Assembly (NCBI GenBank): GCA_963169105.1
Contig: OY720634.1
Span: forward strand, 112,652,281-112,716,280
DNA from: Ceriagrion tenellum
Taxonomy: Eukaryota > Arthropoda > Insecta > Odonata > Coenagrionidae
DNA: 64,000 bases
Direction: 5' to 3'
Below the pieces are notes generated by a model that searched no databases, was not told the origin of the DNA, and saw only the letters and a program-made list of their open reading frames with translations. Every line of letters starts with the position of its first letter. Positions within the stretch are counted from its first letter, which is position 1. Shown piece by piece: positions 22,917 through 33,560 of this stretch. The position numbers and the translations under genes are program-made.

Positions 22917-22968
22917 GCCAAGTTTCCAAACATGGCCAAGTTTCCAAACATGGCCAAGTTTCCAAAAA
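22917..22968 (+). repeat. 18-bp minisatellite, three copies
   Basis: GGCCAAGTTTCCAAACAT is repeated three times head to tail, the last copy ending AAAAAC. It is a recent local duplication within the transposon body. Confidence 0.9.
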
Positions 22969-23418
22969 CAAATCTCGTTTTTCTTCAAAAATATTTGAAG
23001 TTAAGCTGATGGTGGAGTTTTGGAAGGATTTTCATGAAGTAAAAAACATTATATTCCGGTAATATGGTACTTCATCTCTATCATCCAATAGTTTCGAAGA
23101 TTTTGGTTAATATTAGTGTGGTATTACGTCGCAAAATGGCGGACCCTTTTTACGGGGAAAATTTGACATTAAGTAGACGATATCTTTAGTCTAAGAAAAT
23201 TGCCACCACAAAAAAGTCATCAAAGTATTTACTAAAGATATTTCAAGAATATAAATCAAAAATCTTGGAAAAAAGTTTGCGGCTGCGAAAATGAACGCAA
23301 TTTTTAGATCGCGCTTCACGGAGCGGCTCCAATCCGTTGGATGACTCCGTTGGATATTTCAAGTTGTTTGGAACTAATTATTGAAAATTGTCATTTTAAG
23401 CATGGTATACAGTCTCCA

Positions 23419-23680
23419 TCTTTATATATATAATTCTTCTGTACGTGTGTATGTCACTGAACTCCTCCTAAACGGCTGGACCGATTTTGATGAATTTTTT
23501 TTGTGTATTTGAGTGGGTCCCTGGATGGTTTAGATTCACAAATGGACCCGGTAGGTGGTGCTGCGATCGGGTTCTAGGAAATTTTTTTCAGGAAGTATGT
23601 TTTTTGGAAGGAATGAAGGAATTTTTTTTCACGAAGGATGTTTGGCTGACGTATCAAAATCTCTCAAATCTAATATAAAT
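23419..23680 (+). mobile_element. Helitron-like 5' end fragment
   Basis: After an A, the sequence starts TCTTTATATATATAATTC and continues with CACTGAACTCCTCCTAAACG and GCTGGACCGATTTTGATGAA. This is the common form of Helitron 5' termini in arthropods (A|TC insertion, short TA run, then the CTGGACCGATTT block). The same block, on the opposite strand, opens the complete Helitron at 60138-61592. No CTAG-type 3' terminus follows before 23915, so this is partial or captured within the TIR element. Confidence 0.55.
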
Positions 23681-23919
23681 ATTAAGAGAATGGCTATAAC
23701 ATAAAATCGGGCCATGGGGTTTTGAGCGCCGAAAACGGCCTTTTTTTCAAAACAAATATCGTTCAAGTGTAGATAAGGATTGGAAAAAGTTTTACACCGA
23801 TTAGTAAACGTAGAAATAATTATCCTTTCGTATGAATTTTATTTCGTTAAAATCGATTGACCCAACTTGAAGATACAGCGTCCTAAACTCAACGGACTCG
23901 ACTTTTTTAATGGACAATA

Positions 23920-24975
23920 GTAAAAATGATGGTTAACATTTTTAAATTAAGACATCGAGAGACGTGAATTAAATTCTACCACGATATTTCTAGTTTCTTT
24001 TACAAGCTTAAAACTTTTTACAGGTTTTCTATGGCTAAATCTCAACCGCGTACATGAGAAAGGAACAGAGATCTGCGCTTTCATTTTATCGTTCAGTTGA
24101 TAGAATTTCCCAGAGTGTAATGCTCAAGGTCCAATCTAAAACCAAAGACCATGAATCTTAAAAGCAGAAAGAGACAAGTTGGCCATAAAGGATAATAAAA
24201 GATTTTTATGGTCACATAAAATTTCAAGCAACGACGGTGCTAAAATTATGACTTGATGACAGTGCTAAGAGTGCAACAGCGACCACAGAGTAATTTGAAT
24301 GGTTTGGGGAGGAAATATCGATAAATTGTCGACTTGGCCACCAAAGATTACTTACTGATTTCTTTAATATATCAGATCACCAGAAAGAAAATGTTCCTTG
24401 ATCCCGCAAGTACACAGAGTAATAACATGATAGGGATACTTAGGGGTATTTTACGTGGACTTCAGTCTCCGTGGAATATCGTAACGATTCTCCTACGGTC
24501 CTATGGACGATGACGTGATATAGCTTACAGCATACGAAAAACGTGGTATACATGCGTTATAGAATGTTTGAAATTGAACGTTCATGAAAGTACGGAAGCA
24601 TTAAAAAATCAATTCACTAAAAAAATATGTATTTTATAAAACATTTCAAGAAAAACTTTAGATCAAGCAAATCGAATACGTCAAAAGCAGCATTAACAAA
24701 TTATTAATTTAAAAAATATGAGCACCCTTAGGTCCTGACCCAAAGGAGTCAGCTGCTCCTGCTCAACTGTTCTTATTTATTCCGAAGGATAAATGAATGA
24801 GTGTAGGCACCATTATAAGTCAGGCGTTAAACACGAAAATGACTACAGAAAGTTGCATTTTTTTTAACCTCAAACATCGTATTTCGGGGCCAATAACGCG
24901 GCAAAAACTATTCATTTAAATACTGGTCCGACATCACCCAGAAGTCATCCCATTAGAAGTACAGCTATTTTCACA
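23920..24975. other. Unassigned sequence
   Basis: No long frame, no repeat recognised. Confidence 0.5.
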
Positions 24976-25013
24976 TATACCAATTCCCCGATAATACCAA
25001 GGCGGATGATTTT

Positions 25014-25670
25014 TTCTCTGTGGAAATTCGCACCGATTTTGCTGATGACATTGAGACCTTGGCACCATCAGTCAAAGATATGAAGAGAATGCTTAAAATC
25101 CTGTTCACAACTTTGGAAAAATTAAAATTGAAAATCAATGTGAATAAAACCAAAGCAGTGGTAGTTTCTAGAAACAGGACCGAACCCCTAATAAATTTAA
25201 TGACAAGGACAAGCCAAGTCGAAGAGTTCCGCTACCATGGGACCATAACTACAAGAGACAACAGATGCACCTCAGCAGTGAAAAGTAGAATAGCTTTGGC
25301 AAAGAAGGCATATGAAAATAAACGAATCTGTTAGCAACTTAACACACGAAATTGGAAATCAGAAAATCTTTCGCAAAAACGTTTATGTGGAGAACTTTAT
25401 TACCTGGATGTGAAATTTGAACATTGGTAAATATAGAAAAGTCTCGGTTGAATGCAATGGAAATGTGGATTTGGAGAAGAACATCAAGAACAAGATGGAT
25501 AGGCAAGAAAAGCAACATATAAATTTCAAAGGTAATTAAAGAGAAGGGACTTCATGAAAGATATGGAGAAAATGAAAATTAAATTTGTAGGACATATCCT
25601 TCGGCATAACAACTTCCTAGGAAATATAATGGAGGAAAAAGTACTAAGAAAAAAAGAGTTCTGTTCAATA
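25014..25670 (+). pseudogene. RTE-like reverse transcriptase remnant with FADD box
   Basis: The first frame (25020-25334) reads DFADDIETLAPSVKDMKRML and then LKLKINVNKTKAVVVSR. FADD (25038-25049) is the catalytic aspartate pair of the reverse transcriptase palm, and LKINVNKTK is the block that follows it in RTE-type LINEs. Then come R-I-A-L-A-K-K-A-Y-x-N-K-R and, in other frames, TFMWRTLLPGCEI, NAMEMWIWRRTSRTRWIGK and FMKDMEKMKIKFVGHILRHN, in the family order (YVWSxxLYGCE, LEAFEMWxWRRM, KxxFxGHILRHN). Stops and frameshifts make it non-functional. It keeps more of the enzyme than any other copy here. Confidence 0.8.
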
Positions 25671-25679
25671 TTTCGACGT

Positions 25680-26400
25680 TAAGACGAAAAGATCCCTAAT
25701 ATGGCTTCATGTTTCTAACTGTTCAGCAACAACCACAATTCTCCTCGCAACATTTTTCCCCTAAAACAAGCATTCAGCCCGCGAAAACACAGCGAAGCAT
25801 TACAGCGAAGAAACTCGATCACACGCGCCATTACGAGGGGATAAAACGTCGAGGCAATTCAAGACGAGGGGAAAAAATATTTGCCGCAACTGAAATCCCA
25901 TGCATACACCCGACTAATGCCTCAGAAATTGGATTAATTTCGGATATCCTTTCGAAACCGGGGGTAAGTGATCATAAAATTGATTGGATTAAACCCGCAC
26001 AACTCCTAAACACTCGCTATATAGGTGGGGAAGCCTTTAGCGTGTAAACCGCTGATTATCGACGTGTTGAGACAGCAAAACGAAGGTAAACTCGGCGAGA
26101 AGAAGCCGGCTTCTCTAACTTGGCCTCAGTGCCCCTGTGCGATGTAAGGGAGACAAACAAAATACGGCTCAAGACCCCTTCAAAAGTAAAATAACATGAT
26201 TTAAAGTCATAATACAACTTAAGCTGAGGATGAAAATGGTCGTGTCTTCCAATTGAGCAAGAGAAGATACTTCTCTCTTTCCTTGAATTGATCATCAGTC
26301 TTTTAACGTATATGAATATCTCATTGTTCATAATTTACGAACTATTTCTCAGCACATTACAATAATCGCCCGATAACTACCTCAATGATAAACCATCCTT
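25680..26400. other. Unassigned sequence
   Basis: The plus frame 25709-26047 (112 codons) and the minus frame 26056-26331 show no domain. 26096-26126 (GAGAAGAAGCCGGCTTC start) resembles 28253-28283, perhaps an old dispersed repeat. Confidence 0.4.
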
Positions 26401-26405
26401 GATAA

Positions 26406-26434
26406 TTCTGAATAAATTTCCATGAGAAAAATTT
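26406..26434 (+). repeat. Outer arm of the tRNA-like cassette element
   Basis: Inverted copy of 26647-26675: 27 of 29 positions match (TTCTGAATAAATTTCCATGA start). This suggests that the tRNA-like unit at 26572-26647 lies in a larger element with terminal inverted repeats, 26406-26675. A partial third copy of the arm is at 26496-26520. Confidence 0.6.
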
Positions 26435-26440
26435 TAGTAG

Positions 26441-26495
26441 AGTCTAAGTCTAAGTATAGTCTAGTCTAGTCTAGTCTTAAGTCTAGTCTATTCTA
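26441..26495 (+). repeat. (AGTCT)n pentanucleotide repeat
   Basis: Imperfect run of AGTCT/CTAGT units, between the two left-arm copies of the cassette element. Confidence 0.85.
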
Positions 26496-26520
26496 AATTT
26501 TCATGAGAAAAATTCTAATT

Positions 26521-26698
26521 CTAACGTCTAGTTGCCTTGTATCCACCAAAAATTGCCATGGGAATTAGGAAGCCTGGATAGCGTAGTGGTCTGCGCATTG
26601 GTCCGGCAAACCAAAGGTCCAGGTGGTTCGATTCCCGGTCCAGACCGAATTTTTCTCATGGCAATTTATTCAGAAAAATTCACCCGCCATGTTTGAAT
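26521..26698 (+). repeat. tRNA-like Pol III cassette inside inverted repeat, copy A
   Basis: The tRNA-like part is 26572-26647. It begins GCCTGGATAGCGTAGTGG (A-box-like), has a perfect 5-bp anticodon-type stem TTGGT/ACCAA around a 7-nt loop CCGGCAA, and a B box GGTTCGATTCC. The acceptor stem pairs 6 of 7, but the T stem is poor, so it is tRNA-derived and not a working tRNA. Directly after it is a T5 run, a Pol III terminator. AAATTGCCATG (26550-26560) and its complement (26657-26667) flank the unit. Copy B follows 290 bp downstream. Confidence 0.7.
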
Positions 26699-26813
26699 AT
26701 TTTCAAATGGCTAAGCACGGCAAATGTGCTGGTAAAGGATACTGTCTCTTGGTTGTGGCTTCTTTGAAGCCCTCTTCTCCTTTGCGTTGCCATCTTTGAT
26801 GGACCGCAAGGGC

Positions 26814-26985
26814 CTAACATCTAGTTGTATCCAAAAATTGCCATGGGAATTACGAAGCCTGGATAGCGTAGTGGTTTGCGCATTGGTCCGGCAAAGCAAA
26901 GGTCCAGGTGGTTCGATTCCCGGTCCAGGCCGAATTTTTCTCATTGCAATTTATTCAGAAAAATTCACCCGCCATATTTGAATAT
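26814..26985 (+). repeat. tRNA-like Pol III cassette inside inverted repeat, copy B
   Basis: A near-identical direct repeat of 26521-26698. The tRNA-like part is 26857-26932. Here the 7-bp acceptor stem is perfect (GCCTGGA with TCCAGGC), while the anticodon-type stem has one mismatch. The B box and the T5 run are conserved. The two copies complement each other's defects, suggesting a structured ancestor. The segment between copies (26700-26813) is unrelated. A frame across it (26787-26981) is spurious. Confidence 0.7.
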
Positions 26986-26989
26986 TTAC

Positions 26990-27575
26990 ATCCTTAATAA
27001 CTGTTCACCATTTTGACAAATCACCTTCGCGTAGCTTGAACAACATTCACCGACGCAGCTTTTGATTGGCCCAATTAAGACACTCTCCTATGTAAATCAG
27101 CTTGTTTTTTCAGGAAAATTGCTCGAAAAGTAGTCTGGTAAGTGGGGAATATTATGTTACCGTTGGAAAGATAAGTTTTTTCTTTGAAGTGAGGTAAAAT
27201 TCAACAAATTCTAAGTAAAGTGATTCTTCGCTCAAACTACCATAAGACATATGAATGCATTCCATCTTTCGAATAAGTTTTGTTTTCAAGACGCTCTGCG
27301 AACGTTCGCTATGTAGAACACAACCTCAGGTTCAACTATCTTAAGCTACAATCTAAACTTCACATTCTTAAGGTGTGTTCATTGCCAACTGCCATTAAAC
27401 ATGCTACGCGACTAAGGCGACATAAAAAGAACAAATGAGTCAGTAATATAACTCTATTCTCTATTGTGAGTACATGTTGACCAATTTTTTATATGTATTT
27501 ACAATCATTATGGAGAATTGGTCTTTGGTATTCGGTATTAATTCCATCACTTCTTAAACCATCGTTTCGGAGATT
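26990..27575. other. Unassigned sequence
   Basis: No gene or repeat recognised. Confidence 0.5.
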
Positions 27576-27582
27576 CATTTCA

Positions 27583-27836
27583 GCATCCTCAGGGTTATTT
27601 TTACAACAATTGTCATAACATTTTTATTAAATTTATAAGTGAACTAACATTTCTGATAAACTCTGAAGATATTTACAACAACGCTTCTACCTTGAGATGG
27701 ACGGCAGGCCGAGTGTAATGTACTAAATGGATGGTGACTAGTTGAATGTTTCTATTACACCATAGAATCTGTTACCATCCATTCAGAACATTACACTCAG
27801 CCTGCTGTTAATCTTAAGCCTTGAGGATGCAGAAAT
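27583..27836. mobile_element. Foldback/MITE-like element
   Basis: Two nested inverted pairs are seen. The inner pair, 27696-27738 and 27771-27813, matches at most of its 43 positions (core GAGTGTAATGT). The outer pair has CAGCATCCTCAGGGTTATTT near 27586 against AAGCCTTGAGGATGCAGAAA near 27817. There is no coding capacity. The ends are estimated, and no target-site duplication is evident. Confidence 0.55.
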
Positions 27837-27839
27837 AAA

Positions 27840-28730
27840 TCAGTGAAAGTTTGGCGGTAAGAGATGATTGTATTCATCTGTACAACCAAGACCAATCCTC
27901 CAGAACAATTGTTTATACTAAAATAATATACAGGATTATCAAACAATAATGGTAGTCACATTCTCAATACCATAACTCCCAGCTCCGTTGCTTAGATTTC
28001 CTGGGTACTTGTAGACACTGATTTGTCCCTTCAAGGTAACGCAGTCAGAGACATCACAAGCTTTCTTGCTTGGTAATACAGACCACCCAATCATTACGGA
28101 TAATATTCTCTTCGAAAGACCTTTGATGTGCTTTTCCCTTCAATTTTAATAGTTCATCGTTTCTTGTACGGTTGTTTCTGGTTACTGCGAATTGAGCTCG
28201 ACGCTGTGTGTTTGTCGCTAAGCTATAACGACGAATAAAAACGTAGAACTGCGAGAGAAGAAGCCGTCTTCAGGAACTCGGCCTCCGAGCCGTCAAGGAT
28301 TTAAAGGGGGCCGAACAAAAGACGACTAACCGTTTCCCAACTCGGAACGCCTCTCCCAGGAGCCTATGCTATTTATCCCCGATCGCGGATACGTAGGATG
28401 GAAAAAAAAGAAGAATCAAAGCGGCCGGAATCAATGGGCGGGAAACAAGACCACAATGGAGGGAAGTCTCAATAGGAAAACCCTTTCGGGATTCTCAATC
28501 CACGTCCCACGAGCCGCCGCCCTGTCTTATCCCGCGACTAGACGCAAAGACACGAGTCCCTCCTCGAGTCATCACTACACTGTCCATGGATGGAACATTA
28601 TGGCGGTGGATGCGACTTATATTTATGAATAGTTTGAATGAAACTTTGCATGCGTGATCTTTTCAGCAAATTCTGTACATATTCTACTAAATATGAAATA
28701 ACTAAACTTTTCCTGTTCCTCACTAAATTG
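27840..28730. other. Unassigned sequence
   Basis: 28366-28632 gives an 88-codon plus frame in a GC-richer segment, without domain. Nothing else recognised. Confidence 0.4.
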
Positions 28731-28734
28731 GTTT

Positions 28735-28990
28735 TACCCTTATTTAAATGACCGACAATAGGCAGCCAAGGACGGAAATGGGAACACATCGCACTGGAAA
28801 AACGTCCCAGGTGGAGTTCCTCAGGGCTCAGTATTTGGCCCTCTCTTATTTCCTCTGTATATCCTTTCCTCCCAAAAGATTTTGTAAACTGTAAATATAT
28901 GTTGTATGCTGGGTAACAACCTGGGTATCTGTCGCAATTTTTTCCCGTCAGGGAGAAGAAGTCAATTGCAACACCTAGTATGGCTCCCGA
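28735..28990 (+). pseudogene. LINE reverse transcriptase fragment (GVPQGS block)
   Basis: One frame reads YLNDRQ, stop, then HWKNVPGGVPQGSVFGPLLF and PLYI. This is the invariant palm block of non-LTR reverse transcriptases (YL-x-x-R-x-Q-x-V, then S-x-W-x-x-V-x-x-GVPQGSVLGPLLFLLYI). After a frameshift, CKYMLYAG-stop stands where the catalytic Y-A-D-D is expected, so the active site is destroyed. The best fit is a CR1/jockey-type element. The rest of the ORF is not present on either side. Confidence 0.75.
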
Positions 28991-28999
28991 CTATTTAAT

Positions 29000-31315
29000 C
29001 ACACCTCATCATAAAACGACCACTTACCTCTTTTCGTGTAGCTGGGGAAAGGTTATGGATATGTATCTATAGTTGAAATAGGTCCGCAAGGAAGCCGTGG
29101 AAGAAGAAATTATTTAACTATGACCAGTTCCCTAGGACTAACATAAATAATTTAACCCTTTTGAATGTATCCCCACCCACTAAACCACAAAAGAGAACGG
29201 TTTGACGGATGAGGGGGAAAATCCATTATGCTAATTAGCATATTCAGCATGCTTTATCGTGGGAATGAAGACACAGCCTGAGTATGGGCAAAACATAATG
29301 TCTTTACAATCATTTCTGTCTGATGTCAAGTCTGATGAGACTATATCATTCGATTCCCGGAGGGCCTCACATTTTAAAATAATAGATATAAAAGACGTTA
29401 GTTCTCCTAACGCTCATCAAAGGCATCCGGAAAAGGCTTGACAATTTACTCAACATTTCCAATCCCACTCCAAATGCGTAATAGCTCTTAACTCAATCCG
29501 GCCTTCCATATTTCCTTGAACTATAATTTCGTCACTATTGCTAACAACTAATATGTTCCGAAATTTCAATTAAGTAACTCAATAGCCGGAGTTTTATTGT
29601 TATTTTATATAATATAAGAGCAGCAGACGTCCACCGCTGCTGCCGATGCCAATAATTTTACTCTGGAGTAGCAATAAAGAAAATTTATAAGCAAAAACGT
29701 TTGCTAATGGGGTACTTTGAAAACAACCCTTTAAGTTTCCGGCGTCTTCCCTTCTTACGCGGGATTCTCAAACTATAACACAAGGAGTAGGATCATTTAT
29801 CAAAGTCAATAGAGCCTCCGAAATATGACGGGAGATATGAAATTCTGGGACTAAAGGGGAACACCTTTTGTCCTGTCTCGCTGAGTTAGCATCCCTTAAG
29901 CTGAGAAAGCAAGAGGGGATCCGATAAAATTGTCCATTTTCTGGCAAAAGAATAATAAAACTTAGACTACCTCCACACTCAGTGTCAACCGCAAAAAATG
30001 GCGAATATTCTTCACTCCCAATTGTTTGAAACTTTGACGTAAAAATGGGGAAGATAAAAAATTCGCATACACCCCAGGATTTGAAACATTCGAGAAAAAA
30101 CCTGTGTAATGTCATTTTCCTGCCGCGCAGTAGGCTGTAGAAACGGGGCCACAGGTAGTCAGAATTCACCGAAAACAACACAACGTACCTGCAAGGAAAA
30201 GAAAAAAACATGTAAAATAGAGCTACAGGATAAGAAAAAACACTGATTACGATACATATAGTATCAGAAGAGTTCTTAAGCACTGCGTCTCTGCCTCCGT
30301 GTTCTCCCAAGTATCTTAGAGGAGGAAATACCTTACACCAAATAGCCCCTCATTTTTTATGAGTATATGAATGCCTTTATTTGCATTAAAAAAACTTGGT
30401 CCTTCTAAGCCATAGGGCTTGTCAGAAGGTTCCATTATTATATTACATAGTGGCATATTACAAGCATAACATTTAATAGTCTAAATAAAAATTACCCTAC
30501 TGGTCATTTACATTCGCTTTTGCAAATAGTTGAGACAGAGGGCGATTTTGATACTGCTAGCTACGTTTCTGGAGTCTAGTTAAACCATTGACGGGAAAAG
30601 AGAATATAGCATCCCAGTAGTTGGTAAATTTTATTGAAATATTGGCAGCATTGGCATGAGTCATTGTTAAAAACTTAAAGGCGGGTTGGCACAATTACAC
30701 CAATAAAGTTAACCATTAAAAGCTAATTGCATGCCAGTAAATTCGAATGATGAAAGTATAATGCCAATTCCATACTGGTCCAGCAGAAATATTCACTCCA
30801 TTGATGGCATAGCAAATTAATGGCGAGAAATATTTTGCAGCTTCCGCCACACAAAGTATAGCTTCCATGAATAAAATATTTTTTATTAATTAGGAGTACT
30901 TATGACCATCAACTACATTGCATAAATAATTTTTCATTGTCATTCGCATTCTCATTAATATCGGAATCTATACCACCACATGATTCGATAACAACCTTTA
31001 TAAAATTATCTCGGAGATAATATTTTGTCTCACAATATCCCCACAAAAATCAAGGCACAACAAGAGCGGGATTTATATAATGAAGCGAACTGTAGATTGA
31101 CCTTACATGAGTATAACTAAGCTCTCACAATAAAAGTAAAGACATCAATTGTATTTAATCAAATTAGGATTTTGCTTAGATAGAAAGTTTATTTCGTTAA
31201 TTTCAAAGTTGAAACCTATAGTATATCAGTACAAATGGTAATTTATTTTATTGAATATGAAAATATTCCACAAAGTTTACCCCGCAACTTCCTGTTTTAT
31301 TACTTATCTAAAATA
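29000..31315. other. Unassigned sequence
   Basis: AT-rich. The largest frame in the whole window lies here on minus, 29768-30310 (180 codons). It has an acceptor-like TTTTCCTTGCAG at about 30191, but its peptide shows no domain that I know. The plus frame 29259-29441 is also unrecognised. I regard coding as possible but unproven. Confidence 0.35.
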
Positions 31316-31318
31316 AAA

Positions 31319-31537
31319 TAATGAATTCCATCCTACTGTTAACCCCGCCGGCCTCAGTGGCGGGGTTAACTCCTCGCCTGCCAAACCGAAGGTCGCGGGT
31401 TCGAGACCCGCCTGGGAAGGACATTTACACCTCCCTGGGCATGGTTGTCTGTGTTCGTCCAGAAATTACATATCTAGTAATTGGCTTCGGCTGTTAGATA
31501 CAAAGAAATTATTATTATCATTACTATTAATGAATTC
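31319..31537 (+). mobile_element. tRNA-derived SINE with 10-bp target duplication
   Basis: The tRNA-like head is 31347-31420: GGCCTCAGTGGCGGGG in the A-box position and GCGGGTTCGAGACCCGC, a perfect 5-bp T stem with the TTCGAGA loop (B box). The body contains a TCCCTGGGCATGG block and GTCTGTGTTCG, as in the copy at 38754-38950. The direct repeat TAATGAATTC brackets it (31319-31328 and 31528-31537), and the 3' end before it is an ATT-rich tail. Complete insertion, probably moved by a LINE. Confidence 0.8.
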
Positions 31538-31539
31538 TA

Positions 31540-32560
31540 GCTGATTCACGAAGAAATAGCGTCTAGATTACATACAATTTTATATAAATATGCGATTGCA
31601 CCAGGAAACAAACATCACATGCATCATGACATTGACAGGGAAAATATTAGCGACATTGGCTAAGCGTTATAATTGACCTCCACGTCGTTATCATGAACTC
31701 CCTTCGTTCATATTAACGACGTATTCCTGACTTGGACTAGAATACTCCCCTGAAGATGACAACTTCAAGATTGGAATACCTCCACCCAATGGTCACCAAC
31801 GATTCCGCCCACGGATACGCCCCCGTAGATATCTCGTCACAAACTAGGGGTCTCCTCCACGCCATCACTATCCTTCGACCGACCACTGAGTTGGCGGAGA
31901 GGGTGTGGAGGTCGCAGAAAGCGTAGGAGGAGGCGTTGCTCGTAACGAGAATCCACGAGGAGAGCAGTGACTGAAGAAAAAGTAGCAGGGGTGGAGCAGT
32001 AAAGAGGGGCAAGAAAAGAGAGAGGCGTTTCCTCTAGCTGAGGACGGTTTTTTTAGACGGAAAAACCGGAACGGCCTTTTTTCTTTAAAGGCTCACTCCG
32101 CTGTCGCGAAGTAACGAAGGACTACCACTACTTTCTTCTTTACCTCCTCCTTCGCTTTTCTCTTTCACCCACTCATCCTCTCCTCTCTCTCTCAAATCCT
32201 CCTCCTTTGCACATTCTATCACCTCTTCTCTCATCAACAAGAGATTTTTACAGACTCGAGACAACTACAGCGGAGGAAGTTGTCTGCTTAGCAACATCTA
32301 CTGCGCGACTTAAGACATCCGATGCAGCCCTAAAGTCCGTTTTACTTTCATCTTTCCCGCTCATACATTAGGGAAGATTTTACAGCAACAGCTGCCGTTA
32401 CTCGCACCCAGGTCTCCATTCACTCCGATCCTGCCAATATTTTTCCTTCCGCCTTGGTTTCTCTTGGGAAACACAGGCGAAAATTTGCCGAAACTGACTG
32501 ATAGAGCGCCGTGACCGGAAGATGGGAAAGCTGCACGTGGTACGGGTACTGCAGCAGCTG
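31540..32560. other. Unassigned sequence
   Basis: The pyrimidine-rich stretch at 32110-32250 and the minus frame at 31737-32012 show no domain. Confidence 0.4.
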
Positions 32561-32565
32561 GTGAC

Positions 32566-32830
32566 CTTGCATACTCTATCTATGCTATCACTCTTTGGCG
32601 CTCTTCACCTCTCTCCCGGGTCATATTCAAACACCAAAAGAAGGCTGTTCGCATCATTGCATCTAAGCCTCCAACTTCAACTTCCTTGCTATTCGTTCAA
32701 AATCTTGGACTTCAACCATTTCCATGCATATACATTCTTTCTCTATTAACTTATAAGAAACCACACTCGTCGGATATCATCGCACATTCTCAACATCACA
32801 ATCACCATACCAGGACCAACTTGAGCGTTG
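32566..32830 (+). pseudogene. LINE reverse transcriptase thumb/C-terminal fragment
   Basis: One open frame reads AYSIYAITLWRSSPLSRVIF, then KHQKKAVRIIASKPP, LFVQNLGLQPFPCIYILSLL and HHNHHTR. In jockey/CR1-type LINEs the same order occurs: Y-G-I-x-x-W-G-x-x-P, K-x-Q-K-x-A-x-R-I-I, L-F-x-x-L-x-I-L-P-x-x-x-x-Y-I, then an H-x-x-x-T-R block. The frame is free of stops over about 85 codons, better kept than most LINE pieces here. The upstream palm domain is missing. Its subfamily differs from that of the GTAGAT-tailed copies. Confidence 0.7.
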
Positions 32831-33132
32831 GAAAAAGGGGTTTGATGGAAGGCAGCATGAGACAAGAATATTCCCCGAGGCAGACAGGTCGGAGTGGAGA
32901 TCGGGGTAAGTTTGGATGGCGTTGAGAGCAGGTTGGGGCGGAGGGAAGCGCGAATGGAAGGAACAAAAGTGGAAGGTCAGAATTGTCACGCTGTAGCAGC
33001 AGAAGATTTTAATTTATAGGGTGAACGATTTGTTTATTTTACACCTATGAGAAGTGTGGTCTTCACTTCATGTGAGTATTCTAACACCTCATTCGTAGGT
33101 TTTTGAACAGTTTTTATCCTACTGGTGTACTG

Positions 33133-33560
33133 GTAAATTAGAGAGCTAGATTGTAGAACCGATAGGTATAAAATATCATTTTTTACGCGTACCATGCAGG
33201 ACCGTAACAGCTGTGATCATCGTCATGAATAGTGCAAATAGTGACATTAGCTAGGTTGTAGATCTCTTTTTTTTTCTATTTTTTACGTCCTTATTTATGC
33301 ATGATGTAAATATTGATGTTCTTATTTATGCATGAAATTTTGAATCTGTAGTAGTAGTCCTTGTACCCCTTGCATGTTGGAACGATGGACGATAGAATGT
33401 TTCTTGGTTAGTATATTTTAATGGGCACGTTGCATGTGTGGTACGCTGGTTTCAATGTAGTTTCGGTGTTCTGTCGTATAATTAATGCATGCCTGGTGTG
33501 GAAGCACCCCCTGCCACACACCCTTTGGGAGGCTTGCAGGGTATGACGTAGATGTATACT
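33133..33560 (+). mobile_element. CR1/jockey-like LINE 3' end (subfamily A)
   Basis: It starts abruptly at AAATTAGAGAGCTAGATTG (the end of the ORF: REID-CRTDRYK) and matches the 3' part of 46877-47875 almost throughout, including two TTATTTATGCATGA units. It ends with GGTGTGGAAGCACCCCCTGC, CACACACCC, GGAGGCTTGCAGGGTATGACG and TAGATG. A clean 5'-truncated insertion: sequence left of 33133 is unrelated. It directly abuts the RTE-like remnant on the opposite strand. Confidence 0.85.

Larger units (their letters stand above)
22721..23915. mobile_element. 1195-bp element with perfect 37-bp terminal inverted repeats
   Basis: Positions 22721-22757 and 23879-23915 are exact inverted copies over 37 bp (GTCCATTAAAAAAGTCGAGT and onward). 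No transposase frame of useful length lies between them, so it would be a non-autonomous DNA transposon or a composite. A clear target-site duplication is not visible. TTAA occurs just inside both outer edges, so the true termini may be AAAAGTCGAG with TTAA target sites. A one-ended copy is at 13112-13380. The interior also carries an 18-bp triplication (22917) and Helitron-like 5' sequence (23419). Confidence 0.8.

Noticed and set aside
26572..26932. Two genuine tRNA genes
   Set aside because: A and B boxes are present, but the T stem does not pair properly, position 33 is not T, and both lie in repeated inverted-arm cassettes.
30111..30245. Plus-strand ATG frame with C-x4-C pattern recalling a THAP zinc finger start
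   Set aside because: The later conserved positions of THAP (F-x-F-P, W, AVPTIF-type end) are absent and the frame stops after 45 codons.
29768..30310. 180-codon minus-strand frame, longest in the window
   Set aside because: No recognisable domain. One acceptor-like site but no matching donor. Kept only as a note in the unassigned segment.
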